Part shown: in pieces, positions 35,274 through 43,787 of the stretch
How positions within the stretch are numbered: position 1 is the first letter of the stretch
Layout of the letters: the number at the start of each line of letters is the position of its first letter
Source: Bacillus_BA fengqiuensis
GTDB taxonomy: Bacteria > Bacillota > Bacilli > Bacillales > Bacillaceae_H
Strand: one strand, 5' to 3'
Length of the DNA: 64,000 nt
NCBI GenBank assembly: GCA_030813035.1
Contig: JAUSTV010000010.1
The notes under the pieces: model-generated
Seen by the model: the letters and a program-made list of their open reading frames with translations, nothing else
Told to the model about the DNA's origin: nothing
Database searches by the model: none
Translations under genes and position numbers: made by a program

Positions 35274-36753
35274 GTTGAAGTTCCTCCTCTGAATTGATCT
35301 CTCTTCTCTTCATTTCCTTGATTATTTTTCCTTCATGCATAACAAGTACTCTATCACTCAACGCAAGAAGTTCCGGGAGTTCCGAAGAAATCACTAGAAT
35401 CGCTTTCCCGCTGTCCGCCAACTCTCGTATCACATCCACAATTTCCGTTTTAGCTGCAATATCGACGCCGACCGTTGGTTCGTCCAGTATTAACACTGTC
35501 GGGTCATTCGCCAGCCATTTGGCCAATACGATTTTTTGTTGATTACCTCCGGACAACAATTTTGTTGTTTTAAAGATATCATCTGTCTTAATATTCAGTT
35601 TTTCCACAAACTCGTTGGCGATTCTATTTGCTTTCTTATCATCCAGAAGGAGCCCTTTTTTCACTTTTGACAGAATAGGCAGCATAATGTTTTCTTTTAC
35701 GCTGTGATCAAGGACCAATCCTTGCATCCTCCGGTCTTCAGGAATCAAAGCCAGACCACCTTCTACCGCGTCCACCGGACTTTTGATTGTTTGCGGCTGT
35801 CCGTTGATCATGATTTCACCGCTGTCTTTTGAATCCACTCCAAAAATGGCCCGGGCCATCTCAGTCCTTCCGCTTCCCATGAGTCCGGCCACTCCAAGGA
35901 TTTCACCTGGAAAAAGCTTAAAACTAACAGCTTGCACTTTCGTCCCGGATGATAATTGTTTTACCTCTAACACCGGAGGCACATTTGTTGAATAGGACCG
36001 TTCTTTCCATTCAAACGCTTTATCCATGCCAGAGCCGACAATATGCTGAACGACTGTATCCAAATCGATCTGTTTGCAGTCTTCTGTCGCTACATGTTTT
36101 CCATCTCGCAAAATCGTAATTCGATCACAAACTTTCAAAATTTCATCCATTCGATGGGAGATGTAGATAATGGCATAGCCCTTTGCTTTCAATTGATTGA
36201 TAAAAGAGAAAAGGATTTCTGTTTCTTTTTTCGTGAGAGATGCGGTAGGCTCATCCATGATTAGAATTTTTGTTTCTTGCGATAAGGCTTTGGCGATTTC
36301 TGTCATTTGCCAATATCCTACTCCCAAGTTTCCAACGACCTCATTTGGGTCAATATCCACCTCTAATTCCCGTAATAATTCTCTTGTTTTCGCCACGCAT
36401 TCTTTATCATTCAACAGCCCGGCAGACGTTTTGGACTCTCTCGTCAGAAAAATGTTTTGCGCCACGGTCAAGGTAGGAATTAAACTGAACTCCTGGAAAA
36501 TCATTGAAATGTAGTTCTTTCTCGCATCATCCGTGTTTTTAATGGATACTTGTTTTCCATCAATAAAGATATCGCCCTCGTCTGCGGTATACACACCTGT
36601 TAGGATTTTCATTAACGTCGATTTACCGGCACCGTTTCCGCCCATGAGAGCGTGAACCTCACCTTTATTAACCGAGAAATCGACTGATTTAAGAACCGGG
36701 ATTCCGTTAAATGATTTTGAAATGTTTTTCATTAAAAGCATCGGTTGTTCCAA
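35254..36753 (-). CDS. Sugar ABC transporter ATPase, RbsA-like (two ATPase domains)
   Basis: A 499-residue protein with two tandem ABC ATPase domains. Domain 1 has Walker A GGNGAGKST near residue 37 and Walker B ILIMDEPTAS. Domain 2 has the usual degenerate P-loop GLMGSGRTEMARAIFG, then LLSGGNQQK and VLILDEPTVGVD. It energises uptake of a monosaccharide or anhydrosugar. The best start is TTG at 36753, 7 bases after AAGGTGA; the next ATG is four codons later. It lies 178 bases after the dehydrogenase gene, with an intergenic repeat in between. Confidence 0.93.
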   Translation of the reverse strand: MEQPMLLMKNISKSFNGIPVLKSVDFSVNKGEVHALMGGNGAGKSTLMKILTGVYTADEGDIFIDGKQVSIKNTDDARKNYISMIFQEFSLIPTLTVAQNIFLTRESKTSAGLLNDKECVAKTRELLRELEVDIDPNEVVGNLGVGYWQMTEIAKALSQETKILIMDEPTASLTKKETEILFSFINQLKAKGYAIIYISHRMDEILKVCDRITILRDGKHVATEDCKQIDLDTVVQHIVGSGMDKAFEWKERSYSTNVPPVLEVKQLSSGTKVQAVSFKLFPGEILGVAGLMGSGRTEMARAIFGVDSKDSGEIMINGQPQTIKSPVDAVEGGLALIPEDRRMQGLVLDHSVKENIMLPILSKVKKGLLLDDKKANRIANEFVEKLNIKTDDIFKTTKLLSGGNQQKIVLAKWLANDPTVLILDEPTVGVDIAAKTEIVDVIRELADSGKAILVISSELPELLALSDRVLVMHEGKIIKEMKRREINSEEELQHAIQGY

Positions 36754-36778
36754 ACCAAATCACCTTCTTTTTAATAGG

Positions 36779-36925
36779 GGCTGACCCTAAGTCTCGAATC
36801 AATCACAAAAAATAATTTTTATAGAAAGAACCCGTCATTGATTCTCTTGACTTTTCTAGCTCTTCATGACGGATTCTTTCAGCAGGATGACTCAAACAGT
36901 ATGCCTTTCGAGTCATCTCTATCAT
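36779..36925 (+). repeat. Intergenic repeat with two hairpins, copy 2
   Basis: A diverged, oppositely oriented copy of 11487-11640. The shared order is GGCTG..CC..TAAGTCT, a GAACCCGTCA-type arm, CATGACGG-type arm, then GGATGACTCAAA and a matching GAGTCATC arm. It lies inside an operon between the dehydrogenase and ABC ATPase genes, where it could act as a partial terminator or an mRNA-stabilising hairpin. Confidence 0.5.
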
Positions 36926-36931
36926 AATTTT

Positions 36932-38116
36932 TTACTTAGCTTCTACTACATCTTTTTCAAGATTGACCCATTCACCTTTTTCGGCTGATTCAAGAATCGC
37001 ATCCGCAATAACTTCGATACGGTATCCATCGTTGAAGTTTGGTGAAACCTCTGTATCTTCTGCGATCGATTTAAAGAAATCATATGTTTCGATGATTTTC
37101 GTTTCTCCATAACCAATACCCAATGCTGGAATCGGCCATAATCCTTCACCGTATGGATGAGCCGGTCCTGTATAAACGGTACGGAATCCCTTTGCATCGC
37201 CTGGATCATCAGAGAAGCACACTTGCAGTTCATCACGGCGTTCATAGTTGAAGGCCAGGGAACCTTTCTCGCCATGGATTTCAAAAGTCAGGTAGTTATT
37301 GCGCCCCCACGCATTGCGCGTAGCTTCGATGGTACCGATGGCACCATTATCAAACTTAACCATGGTAATAAACTCATCATCTACATCTACTGCGCCTTTC
37401 GGTACATCCCCCATACTTTTCACGGTACCCAATTTGTCTGCGCCGCCTGTTTGAATCGGTCTTTCCGGAATCCATGTTTTGGTCACGGCATTTACATCTG
37501 TGATTTCACCGACGAGATAACGGGCAAAGTCGACAACATGTGTTCCGATATCACCGAGCGCACCGGATCCGGCCACTTTTTTCTGGAAACGCCAGGATAA
37601 AGGTGAGTTTGGATCGGCAGACCAGTCTTGCAGATACGTACCACGGAAGCTGAGAATTTTTCCGATTCTTCCTTCTTCAATGTATTTTTTCGCTAAGGCC
37701 ACAGCCGGTGTTCTTCTGTAGTTGAAGGCAACCATATGTTTGACGCCCGCTTCTGTTACGGCCTCTAACATTGTCTTGGCTTCTTCAGCGCCTAGTGCCA
37801 GCGGCTTTTCACAAATCACATGTTTACCGGCTTTTGCAGCAGCAATCGCAATTTCAGCATGTGTATTATTTGGCGTCACAATATCAATAACGTCGATATT
37901 AGGATCGTTGACTACCTCTCTCCAGTCTGTAGCATAATGTTCAAATCCCAATTTTGCAGCGGCATCTTTCGCCAATTCCTCTGTTACATCAACGATTGTG
38001 TGGCGATGAGGAATCGCTGGTGCCGGCCAAAAGAACATCGGCATCCCCGCATAAGCAAGTGCATGTGCTTTCCCCATAAATCCTCCGCCAATCATACCTA
38101 CATTTAATTTTTTCAT
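36932..38116 (-). CDS. lgdA: Gfo/Idh/MocA dehydrogenase, levoglucosan dehydrogenase-like, cassette A
   Basis: A 394-residue NAD(P)-dependent oxidoreductase. The Rossmann motif is GMIGGGFMGKAHALAYAGM and the catalytic lysine lies in HVICEKPLALG. The stretches LSWRFQKKVAGSGALGDIGT and GPAHPYGEGLWPIPALGIGY recall levoglucosan dehydrogenases, which oxidise C3 of 1,6-anhydroglucose. That assignment is from memory of the family and is not proven. It differs from the copy at 47655-48839 at about 10 of 394 positions. It follows the binding protein gene by 42 bases, with an AGGAGG site 9 bases before the ATG. Confidence 0.8.
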   Translation of the reverse strand: MKKLNVGMIGGGFMGKAHALAYAGMPMFFWPAPAIPHRHTIVDVTEELAKDAAAKLGFEHYATDWREVVNDPNIDVIDIVTPNNTHAEIAIAAAKAGKHVICEKPLALGAEEAKTMLEAVTEAGVKHMVAFNYRRTPAVALAKKYIEEGRIGKILSFRGTYLQDWSADPNSPLSWRFQKKVAGSGALGDIGTHVVDFARYLVGEITDVNAVTKTWIPERPIQTGGADKLGTVKSMGDVPKGAVDVDDEFITMVKFDNGAIGTIEATRNAWGRNNYLTFEIHGEKGSLAFNYERRDELQVCFSDDPGDAKGFRTVYTGPAHPYGEGLWPIPALGIGYGETKIIETYDFFKSIAEDTEVSPNFNDGYRIEVIADAILESAEKGEWVNLEKDVVEAK

Positions 38117-38158
38117 TTTTATGAACCTCCTATAAAATTAGTAGACTATTTGTGAATA

Positions 38159-39340
38159 TTAGTTTGCTGCATTCTGAATAACATCTGGAGCATCTGTGCC
38201 ATAAACCATTTTCCATGCATCCAGTACATTTTCTTTTGATACCTTTAAAGATGGTACAGCGACATATGGCGGCGTTTCCTTACCAAGTAACGCATATCCG
38301 GCTAATACAGCTTCAGCAATTCCTTGGTCAAACGGCAGCTGTGCCCCAAGTCCCTTAACAATGCCCCCTGAAGCAATATCTAAAGCAACATTTGTACCTA
38401 AATCAATCGTCGTAATAACTAAATTATCTCTTCCAGCTGTACGGGCTGCTGCAAGGACACCTTCCGCGGGAACATCCCATACTGCAAAGATACCGTCCAA
38501 CTTAGGATTTTTTGTTAACATAGCTGAAGCCAGTCTCTCTCCGGTATTAGGATCAGTGATACCACTGCGGGCCACAATTTTGATATTTGGGTATTTTTCC
38601 TTCATTCTTTTTTCAAAAGCTTCCGTACGCTGTTTTGTTACAAAGAAATCAGCTTCGTGGAATATGACACCAATTTCACCTTTCCCGCCAAGTTCCTTGG
38701 CCATGATATCCGCCGCTTCTACTCCGTTTCCGTAGTTGTCAGCTGATACAACGCTTACATAATCTTTCCCGGCCTCTAAGCCTTCTGGTGCGTTATCCAT
38801 GAACACTAATTTTACTCCTGCTTCTGCTGCTTTTTTATAAGCATCCGCGGTAGAAACGGCATCAACCGGAATACTTACAATAATGTCAGGGGATTTAGCT
38901 AATACCGTTTCAATATCCGCAACCTGCTTTTCTGCCTTAAATTGTGCATCTGTCACAGCAATTACTTCAATTCCCATTCTGGTAAATGCTGCTTTTAAGC
39001 CGTTAATTTGTGCCTTTGACCAGTCATTCCCTGCATAATGCATCACAATAGCTGCTTTGTACTTACCTTCTTTTACCTTTTGAATCTCTTCTTCTGTTAG
39101 CTGTAGTGTTTTAGCTGATATAGCCTCTTCTCCATGTGGTCCCTTACTTAAAATCTCTTTATCTCCTGAAATATCAGGATTGATTGTTAATGGACCGGAA
39201 GTAGGAAGCTCTGCTGCTTTCTGTGTGCTGCTTTCTGCGCTGCCGCCATTAGTCGGGGAAGCACTTTGACTCCCGCACCCGATAAGTGCAAGGCTGCCGC
39301 CCAAAAGCAATGTAATAAGTAACGAAGATTTTCTTTTCAT
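38159..39340 (-). CDS. Sugar ABC transporter binding lipoprotein, cassette A
   Basis: A 393-residue ribose-type periplasmic-binding-protein homologue. A signal peptide with lipobox ending at Cys22 (LIGC) and a Ser/Asn-rich linker are followed by a two-lobe Peripla_BP_4-type domain that begins around EILSKGPHGEEAISA. The hinge and ligand region includes VSIPVDAVSTADAY and VVSADNYGNGVEAA. It captures the sugar for the RbsA/RbsC-like transporter. Close relatives in the window are the lipoprotein at 54754-55938, the fragment at 48869-49085 and the C-terminal domain of the kinase at 60959-63496. Confidence 0.93.
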   Translation of the reverse strand: MKRKSSLLITLLLGGSLALIGCGSQSASPTNGGSAESSTQKAAELPTSGPLTINPDISGDKEILSKGPHGEEAISAKTLQLTEEEIQKVKEGKYKAAIVMHYAGNDWSKAQINGLKAAFTRMGIEVIAVTDAQFKAEKQVADIETVLAKSPDIIVSIPVDAVSTADAYKKAAEAGVKLVFMDNAPEGLEAGKDYVSVVSADNYGNGVEAADIMAKELGGKGEIGVIFHEADFFVTKQRTEAFEKRMKEKYPNIKIVARSGITDPNTGERLASAMLTKNPKLDGIFAVWDVPAEGVLAAARTAGRDNLVITTIDLGTNVALDIASGGIVKGLGAQLPFDQGIAEAVLAGYALLGKETPPYVAVPSLKVSKENVLDAWKMVYGTDAPDVIQNAAN

Positions 39341-39366
39341 CTAGACTCCCTCTTTTCTGCTGTTGG

Positions 39367-40188
39367 CTAAGCTTTGTTTGCTGTCTCAAATTTCGATAAA
39401 TATGTGCGGCTGATTTCCGCTCCTTTTTTCGGATCTGGATAGCTGTCTAATTCCACCGTAATCCAATCGTCGTAGCCAAGTTCGTTTAACAGCTGGATCA
39501 TTTCATCGAATTTTTGGTGTCCTTCTCCTAAAGGAAGAAACTCTCCATTGTGATAATCTTTAAAGTGAATATATTTAATGCGATCCGCATACTTTTTGAT
39601 CACCTCTACCGGATTACCGCCGCCTGCTTCGATATGCGCTGTATCCGGACATAGATTAATAGTCGTCAACGGCATAAGCTTATCTAGCTGATCCGGAGCT
39701 TCTACGTTTGTTCCTAAGTGCGGGTGATAACTTGGAATGAGATTGTATGTTTCCGCAATGGCCGCTACTTGATCAAGAGCCTTAGCTAAATCAGCGTAAT
39801 CGCTTTCTAAAATCCCATTCGTACGAACAGCCCCTCCGCCGACAACTAAATGACGCGCGCCTAGTTCAGAAGCAAGTGCCGCCACTTCCTCGATTTTCAA
39901 TAGTTCCTCTTCTAAAATATCCGGGAAGATAAAATTCCCGCCGGTGTAAACACCGATCAATTCTAACGAATATTGATGGAGCAATGCTTTGAACTCTTCT
40001 TTTCTATCTTTGAATTGCATCAGATTTCCGTCAAAAATTTCAAATCCTTTATATCCGGCTTCCGCAATATCCTTTAAAGCTTCTTCCGTTGAACCATTTG
40101 CAAGGTAATAAAGATCTTTTATCGAAGTGACTCCGGCAGGGTGCCCTACTACCCCGCCCCACGTATTGGTTTGATATCCTAGTTTCAT
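39367..40188 (-). CDS. Sugar phosphate isomerase/epimerase family TIM barrel, cassette A
   Basis: A 273-residue AP-endonuclease-2-type TIM barrel. Metal-binding residues are expected in HLVVGGG, SYHPHLGTN, CPDTAHIEAGG and ELDSY. In levoglucosan clusters enzymes of this family carry out beta-elimination or hydration of a 3-keto sugar; in others they epimerise ketoses. Here the neighbourhood supports the former, as inference (LgdB1- or LgdB2-like). The start at 40188 follows GGAGGAG; the longer frame adds 27 unlikely residues. It heads the operon directly downstream of three LacI-type operators. Confidence 0.85.
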   Translation of the reverse strand: MKLGYQTNTWGGVVGHPAGVTSIKDLYYLANGSTEEALKDIAEAGYKGFEIFDGNLMQFKDRKEEFKALLHQYSLELIGVYTGGNFIFPDILEEELLKIEEVAALASELGARHLVVGGGAVRTNGILESDYADLAKALDQVAAIAETYNLIPSYHPHLGTNVEAPDQLDKLMPLTTINLCPDTAHIEAGGGNPVEVIKKYADRIKYIHFKDYHNGEFLPLGEGHQKFDEMIQLLNELGYDDWITVELDSYPDPKKGAEISRTYLSKFETANKA

Positions 40189-40306
40189 TGTTTCTCCTCC
40201 GCTTTCAAATAATGTTAGTCCATACATGGTGTATCGATGCTGGAATCTCCCCACCTCCTCAAATGGCAATCTATTCTAAACAAGAAAGGAAGCGAACCGG
40301 GAAAAG

Positions 40307-40487
40307 TTGTAACCGATTACATACCACTTTAAATAAAAATTGCATTTTTCCTTGTTAATAAGCGAATAAGTTACTCTTGCTGAATATAGTTGTAATCGAT
40401 TACAACTATATAAAAATTAAAACTATATCTCCCTGTTTAATCAGATATATAGCGGTCTCTTTCCCAGATTTTTGTAATCGATTACAA
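40307..40487. promoter_or_regulatory. Three LacI-type operators before cassette A
   Basis: Three 16-bp palindromes of the type TTGTAATCGATTACAA occur at 40307-40322 (two mismatches), 40390-40405 (perfect) and 40472-40487 (perfect). The middle one extends to a 28-bp perfect palindrome at 40384-40411. The spacing of 82-83 bases between centres is about eight helical turns, suiting DNA looping by a tetrameric or cooperating repressor. The region 40189-40557 lies between the LacI gene and the isomerase and has no gene of its own. Confidence 0.85.
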
Positions 40488-40557
40488 CATACTGAAAAAA
40501 ATTTAGACAAACCTTATTTTAATGAACATATAAATTTTCAAAAAAACTCTCATTTCC

Positions 40558-41559
40558 TTATGAAATATGCTTAGAACATGAATCGCGTGTAATAAGCTGA
40601 TCTTCCAGCATATATTGCTGTCTTTCGATTTTTTCTCTATTCATTAATCTTATAAGTAATTCCATCGCTTTCGTCCCTATCTCAAAAGCGGGCTGCGCGA
40701 TCGTTGTAAGGGCCGGTTCGAAAATAGATGAAAATTTGATATCATCAAATCCCATAACAGAGATATTATGAGGAACACTTAATCCCCTTGATTTAATAGC
40801 GTTTATCGCTCCAAATGCCATCTCGTCATTAGCTGCAAACACGGCTGTTGGGGGATGCGTAAGAGCTAAAAATTTTATCATCATATTAAAACCGCTTTCA
40901 TAAGAGAAGTCACCCTCTTGTACCAGAATGGGTTCAACCGTAAGATTGTACCGGGCCATTGCCTGGCAATATCCCTTTAACCGATCATGCCCTAACACAC
41001 CACCTAGAGGACCTGATATAAACCCTATTCTTTTATGCCCCAGATTAATCAAATGTTCTGTTGCCTTTCGAGCCCCGCTAATATTATCAATAGAAACGGT
41101 CGGAATGGATAAGCCTTCTATATATTCACATGCAAGAACTACGGGATATTCGAGAGCCATTTCCTCTACGATCTTCGATTTCATTCTTGCCGTCAGTAAA
41201 ACCATTCCATCGGCTTTTTTTTGGCGGAGTATATTTAAATACTCGTTTTCCCTCTCAACGTCATTGCCAGCATCCCCAAGCAGGACCTGATATCCGTTTG
41301 TGACTGCTACAGACTCGATTCCTCTTAGCACCTTGGAGAAAAAGGGATTCGTAATATCTGGTACAACGACTAGAACGGTTTTGGTTTCTAATCTCCTTAG
41401 CTGGCGAGCCAAAGCATTTGGCTGATAGTTTAATTCTTTAATTGCTTCTAATACTTTTTCAGTCGTTTCTTCCTTTACAGCGTCAGGTTTGCTTAATACT
41501 CTCGATACTGTAGCAGTAGAAACATTTGCCTTTTTTGCCACATCTACAATTCGCACCAT
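40558..41559 (-). CDS. LacI-family repressor of the sugar cassette
   Basis: A 333-residue LacI/GalR regulator. The N-terminal helix-turn-helix (VRIVDVAKKANVSTATVSRV) with hinge helix (NALARQLRR) is followed by a sugar-binding core domain including VVVPDITNPFF and the dimer interface near the C-terminus. It most likely binds the TTGTAATCGATTACAA palindromes on both sides of its own gene and is released by a pathway sugar. The start at 41559 is the family-typical one; the longer frame would begin inside the upstream operator. A remnant of a second copy lies at 50180-50276. Confidence 0.92.
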   Translation of the reverse strand: MVRIVDVAKKANVSTATVSRVLSKPDAVKEETTEKVLEAIKELNYQPNALARQLRRLETKTVLVVVPDITNPFFSKVLRGIESVAVTNGYQVLLGDAGNDVERENEYLNILRQKKADGMVLLTARMKSKIVEEMALEYPVVLACEYIEGLSIPTVSIDNISGARKATEHLINLGHKRIGFISGPLGGVLGHDRLKGYCQAMARYNLTVEPILVQEGDFSYESGFNMMIKFLALTHPPTAVFAANDEMAFGAINAIKSRGLSVPHNISVMGFDDIKFSSIFEPALTTIAQPAFEIGTKAMELLIRLMNREKIERQQYMLEDQLITRDSCSKHIS

Positions 41560-41598
41560 TTTACGACTCTCTTTTCTTGTTCTTTCTCTATAATGGAA

Positions 41599-41614
41599 TT
41601 GTAATCGCATACAA
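41599..41614. promoter_or_regulatory. LacI-type operator before the repressor gene
   Basis: TTGTAATCGCATACAA, two mismatches from the palindrome of the other operators, lies 40 bases upstream of the repressor start codon, so the repressor probably controls itself. The stretch 41615-41922 has no supported gene; a short piece near 41737-41755 (AGCTGTCCCATAA) resembles the end of the hairpin repeats at 11.6 and 36.8 kb. Confidence 0.75.
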
Positions 41615-41922
41615 AATTATTGTCTAATTGGCTTTAGACACATATATCTTCCGTTAGACAACGTTTTCTTCCCTCTCAAACTTATATCTTATCCTTTCAA
41701 ACAAAAAAAGCAGAAATTTCAACAACACTCAAAAGAAGCTGTCCCATAAATTGGCTCTGGTGCAAAAATACTCAGACAGCCAAGTCATTGGAAATATTGC
41801 CTACTCTATGGGCAGTTTTTATTCGGAATAAAGATTTAATACTACTGAATCTTTGATAAACATAAATGCATAAAAACAAATCAAAATGTAAACAAATGTA
41901 ATATGTACAAAGGGGGATAAAC

Positions 41923-42074
41923 ATGTCCTTTCGGATTCGATTTCATAAAAAAGAAGAAAGAAAAAAACGAAGTAAAAACGAAGAAATATCATGGGATACG
42001 GACGGACCTTCCCTTCACCATGATTTAAAAGAAAACCTTCAGCAAATTAAACAGGAGGTTGGAAACAGTCCACT
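41923..42074 (+). pseudogene. 5' fragment of a GerA-type spore germination gene
   Basis: After AAAGGGGGAT and an ATG at 41923 the frame reads MSFRIRFHKKEERKKRSKNE, then SLHHDLKENLQQIKQEVGNSP, the usual start of GerAA/GerKA receptor A subunits. Homology ends near 42070; the frame then runs into sequence antisense to the neighbouring gene. Only about 50 of the 480-500 residues are left, so it is a truncated remnant. Its presence supports a spore-forming host. Confidence 0.6.
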
Positions 42075-42083
42075 TGGCTGTTT

Positions 42084-42539
42084 TTATATCGTACCAGAAT
42101 CTATATATTGCTTATATACTCTTTCCCATCGATATTTCTTGCTATATTGTCTAATATATTCTGCATTTTCCCGTTGATAATTTTGGTTATATTGTCTAAC
42201 ATACTCTTTGTTTTCTTCTTTCCACTTCCTTGTTAACTCTCTCAGCCATTCTTTATTCTCTTCCCGGTATTTACGTTTCACTTCTCTTATCCGTTCTACA
42301 TTCTCTTTTTCATATTGCTTTCTCCTCTTTCGTATTCGTTCTCGATTTGCTTGCTGATACTCTCTGTTTTTTTGATTTTTACATACTTTACACATTGCCT
42401 GCTTTCCAGACTTCTTTGTTTGATCATTATGATATTCATCCAATGGTAAAACATTTTTACATTTCGTACACTCTTTAACTTCTACAAGATTTCCGTTAAC
42501 CTCCATTTGGATAAGCACTACTTTCCTTCCCCTTGGCAT
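42084..42539 (-). CDS. Zinc-ribbon protein with five 15-residue charged repeats
   Basis: A 151-residue protein of unknown function. Residues 22-56 contain CTKCKNVLPLDEY and CKVCKNQK, a four-cysteine zinc ribbon. The rest consists of about five tandem units of 15 residues with the pattern Y-x-x-E-N-x-E-x-[IVL]-R-x-x-x-x-[KN], predicted helical. Similar zinc-ribbon plus repeat segments occur at the N-termini of phage and intron HNH endonucleases, but no HNH motif follows here. The ATG lacks an ideal ribosome binding site (GAGAGGGACAT upstream). Its insertion just where the gerA fragment breaks off suggests a mobile or phage origin (inference). Confidence 0.6.
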   Translation of the reverse strand: MPRGRKVVLIQMEVNGNLVEVKECTKCKNVLPLDEYHNDQTKKSGKQAMCKVCKNQKNREYQQANRERIRKRRKQYEKENVERIREVKRKYREENKEWLRELTRKWKEENKEYVRQYNQNYQRENAEYIRQYSKKYRWERVYKQYIDSGTI

Positions 42540-42578
42540 TATGTCCCTCTCCTATACTTTTCTCTGATTACTGACATA

Positions 42579-42615
42579 AACAAGAAACAAATGATAAACT
42601 CACTTGTTTCTTGTT
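42579..42615 (-). terminator. Terminator after the ROK kinase gene
   Basis: A perfect 12-bp stem (AACAAGAAACAA and complement) with a 13-base loop lies 27 bases beyond the ROK kinase stop codon, with a short T-run on the minus strand. Confidence 0.65.
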
Positions 42616-42641
42616 GTTGAATGAGTATTAAACTTCTTTTT

Positions 42642-43637
42642 TCAGGTAATAAGCAGCTCTCTACAAGCAGCAAGTTTTGTTTTAGCTAACCAGGCAGCCC
42701 CGATGACCCCTGCATTATTTCCTAATGTTGCAATAATCAGTTCCGCTCCTTCCGCCACACGAGGAAAGGCAAAACGATGAAACTGTTCCCTTACAGGATT
42801 TAGCAATGTATCTCCAGCTTTAGAGACTCCACCGCCAATGACAATTTTCTCTGGATTTAAAACATTCGCCATATTCGCAAGAGAAAATCCTAAATGGAAA
42901 GCTAACTCATTGACAACGTTAACAGCCAATTCATCTCCTGCTTTAGCCGCTTCAAAAATCAGTTTGGCTGTGAGTTCATTTGTTTCATTATATACATCTC
43001 TTAAGATGCTTGGTGTCCCTATAGATGTAAGAGCGGTCGTCGCTAAGCGAACAACCCCTGTTGCAGAAGCGACGGTTTCCAGGCACCCTGACTTCCCGCA
43101 ATTACAAAGGGCCCCCTCTTCTACCACCGAGGTAATATGGCCAATCTCTCCTGCTGCCCCATTGACACCATGAACGATTTCACCATTTGCAATCACGCCT
43201 CCGCCTACACCTGTGCCAAGCGTTACACATAACAAATCATTCGCTCCTTCGCCTGCGCCTTTCCACATTTCGCCGATGGCTGCTACATTGGCGTCATTAT
43301 CGACTACAACAGGCAAAGCAGTTTCGAGAGAAAGCAGATCTCTTAACGGGAAGTTTCTCCATCCCAAGTTAATTGCAACATGAATGGAACCATCTGCATC
43401 ATTCACTGGTCCTGGGCCCCCGATACCGATTCCTGAGAGCCTGCTTTTCGTTTCCCCTATCTCTCTCAACTTTTGATCAATCGCTCTTGCAATATGTGAT
43501 GGAATCTTGTTTCCTTGCTCGCTCTTGTCCGTAGGAATTTCCCACTTATGAATCACATCACCCTCACTAGTAACAAACGCTATCTTAATGGTTGTCCCAC
43601 CCAGGTCAACGCCCACTAACCATTTTTCAGACATCAT
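42642..43637 (-). CDS. ROK-family glucokinase
   Basis: A sugar kinase of about 331 residues. The phosphate-binding loop is VGVDLGGTTIKIAFV, the sugar-binding region GIGIGGPGPV and DNDANVAAIGE, and the ROK zinc site CNCGKSGCLET. It phosphorylates glucose or a close analogue with ATP. In a levoglucosan-type pathway the final product is glucose, so this kinase would feed it into glycolysis (inference). Two adjacent ATGs can serve as start; AAAAGGA fits the first slightly better. It is the last gene after the MFS permease, 150 bases downstream of it. Confidence 0.9.
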   Translation of the reverse strand: MMSEKWLVGVDLGGTTIKIAFVTSEGDVIHKWEIPTDKSEQGNKIPSHIARAIDQKLREIGETKSRLSGIGIGGPGPVNDADGSIHVAINLGWRNFPLRDLLSLETALPVVVDNDANVAAIGEMWKGAGEGANDLLCVTLGTGVGGGVIANGEIVHGVNGAAGEIGHITSVVEEGALCNCGKSGCLETVASATGVVRLATTALTSIGTPSILRDVYNETNELTAKLIFEAAKAGDELAVNVVNELAFHLGFSLANMANVLNPEKIVIGGGVSKAGDTLLNPVREQFHRFAFPRVAEGAELIIATLGNNAGVIGAAWLAKTKLAACRELLIT

Positions 43638-43787
43638 CACTCATCCTTTTTCGACTTTAGATTTAAAATTCTTGATGAAAACTATAAGAAAAGCCTTGTG
43701 GTTTATATCCCACAAGACCCGCAATTCCGTTTTAAATAATCAATCGAAGTTTTTGCATTCCAATCCAGTATAGGAATATTCTTCACT

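Noticed and set aside
37157..37600. 147-codon plus-strand open frame
   Set aside because: Antisense to the Gfo/Idh dehydrogenase; the near-identical copy at 48 kb has a shorter version, as expected of a shadow frame.
40307..40487. Operator palindromes as short CRISPR-like repeats
   Set aside because: Only three per cluster, each perfectly self-complementary, with AT-rich spacers of conserved position in three duplicated control regions; this fits LacI operators.
43692..43722. Hairpin between the MFS and ROK genes as a terminator
   Set aside because: Seven-base stem without T-run; the two genes fit one transcript, so it is not listed as a terminator.
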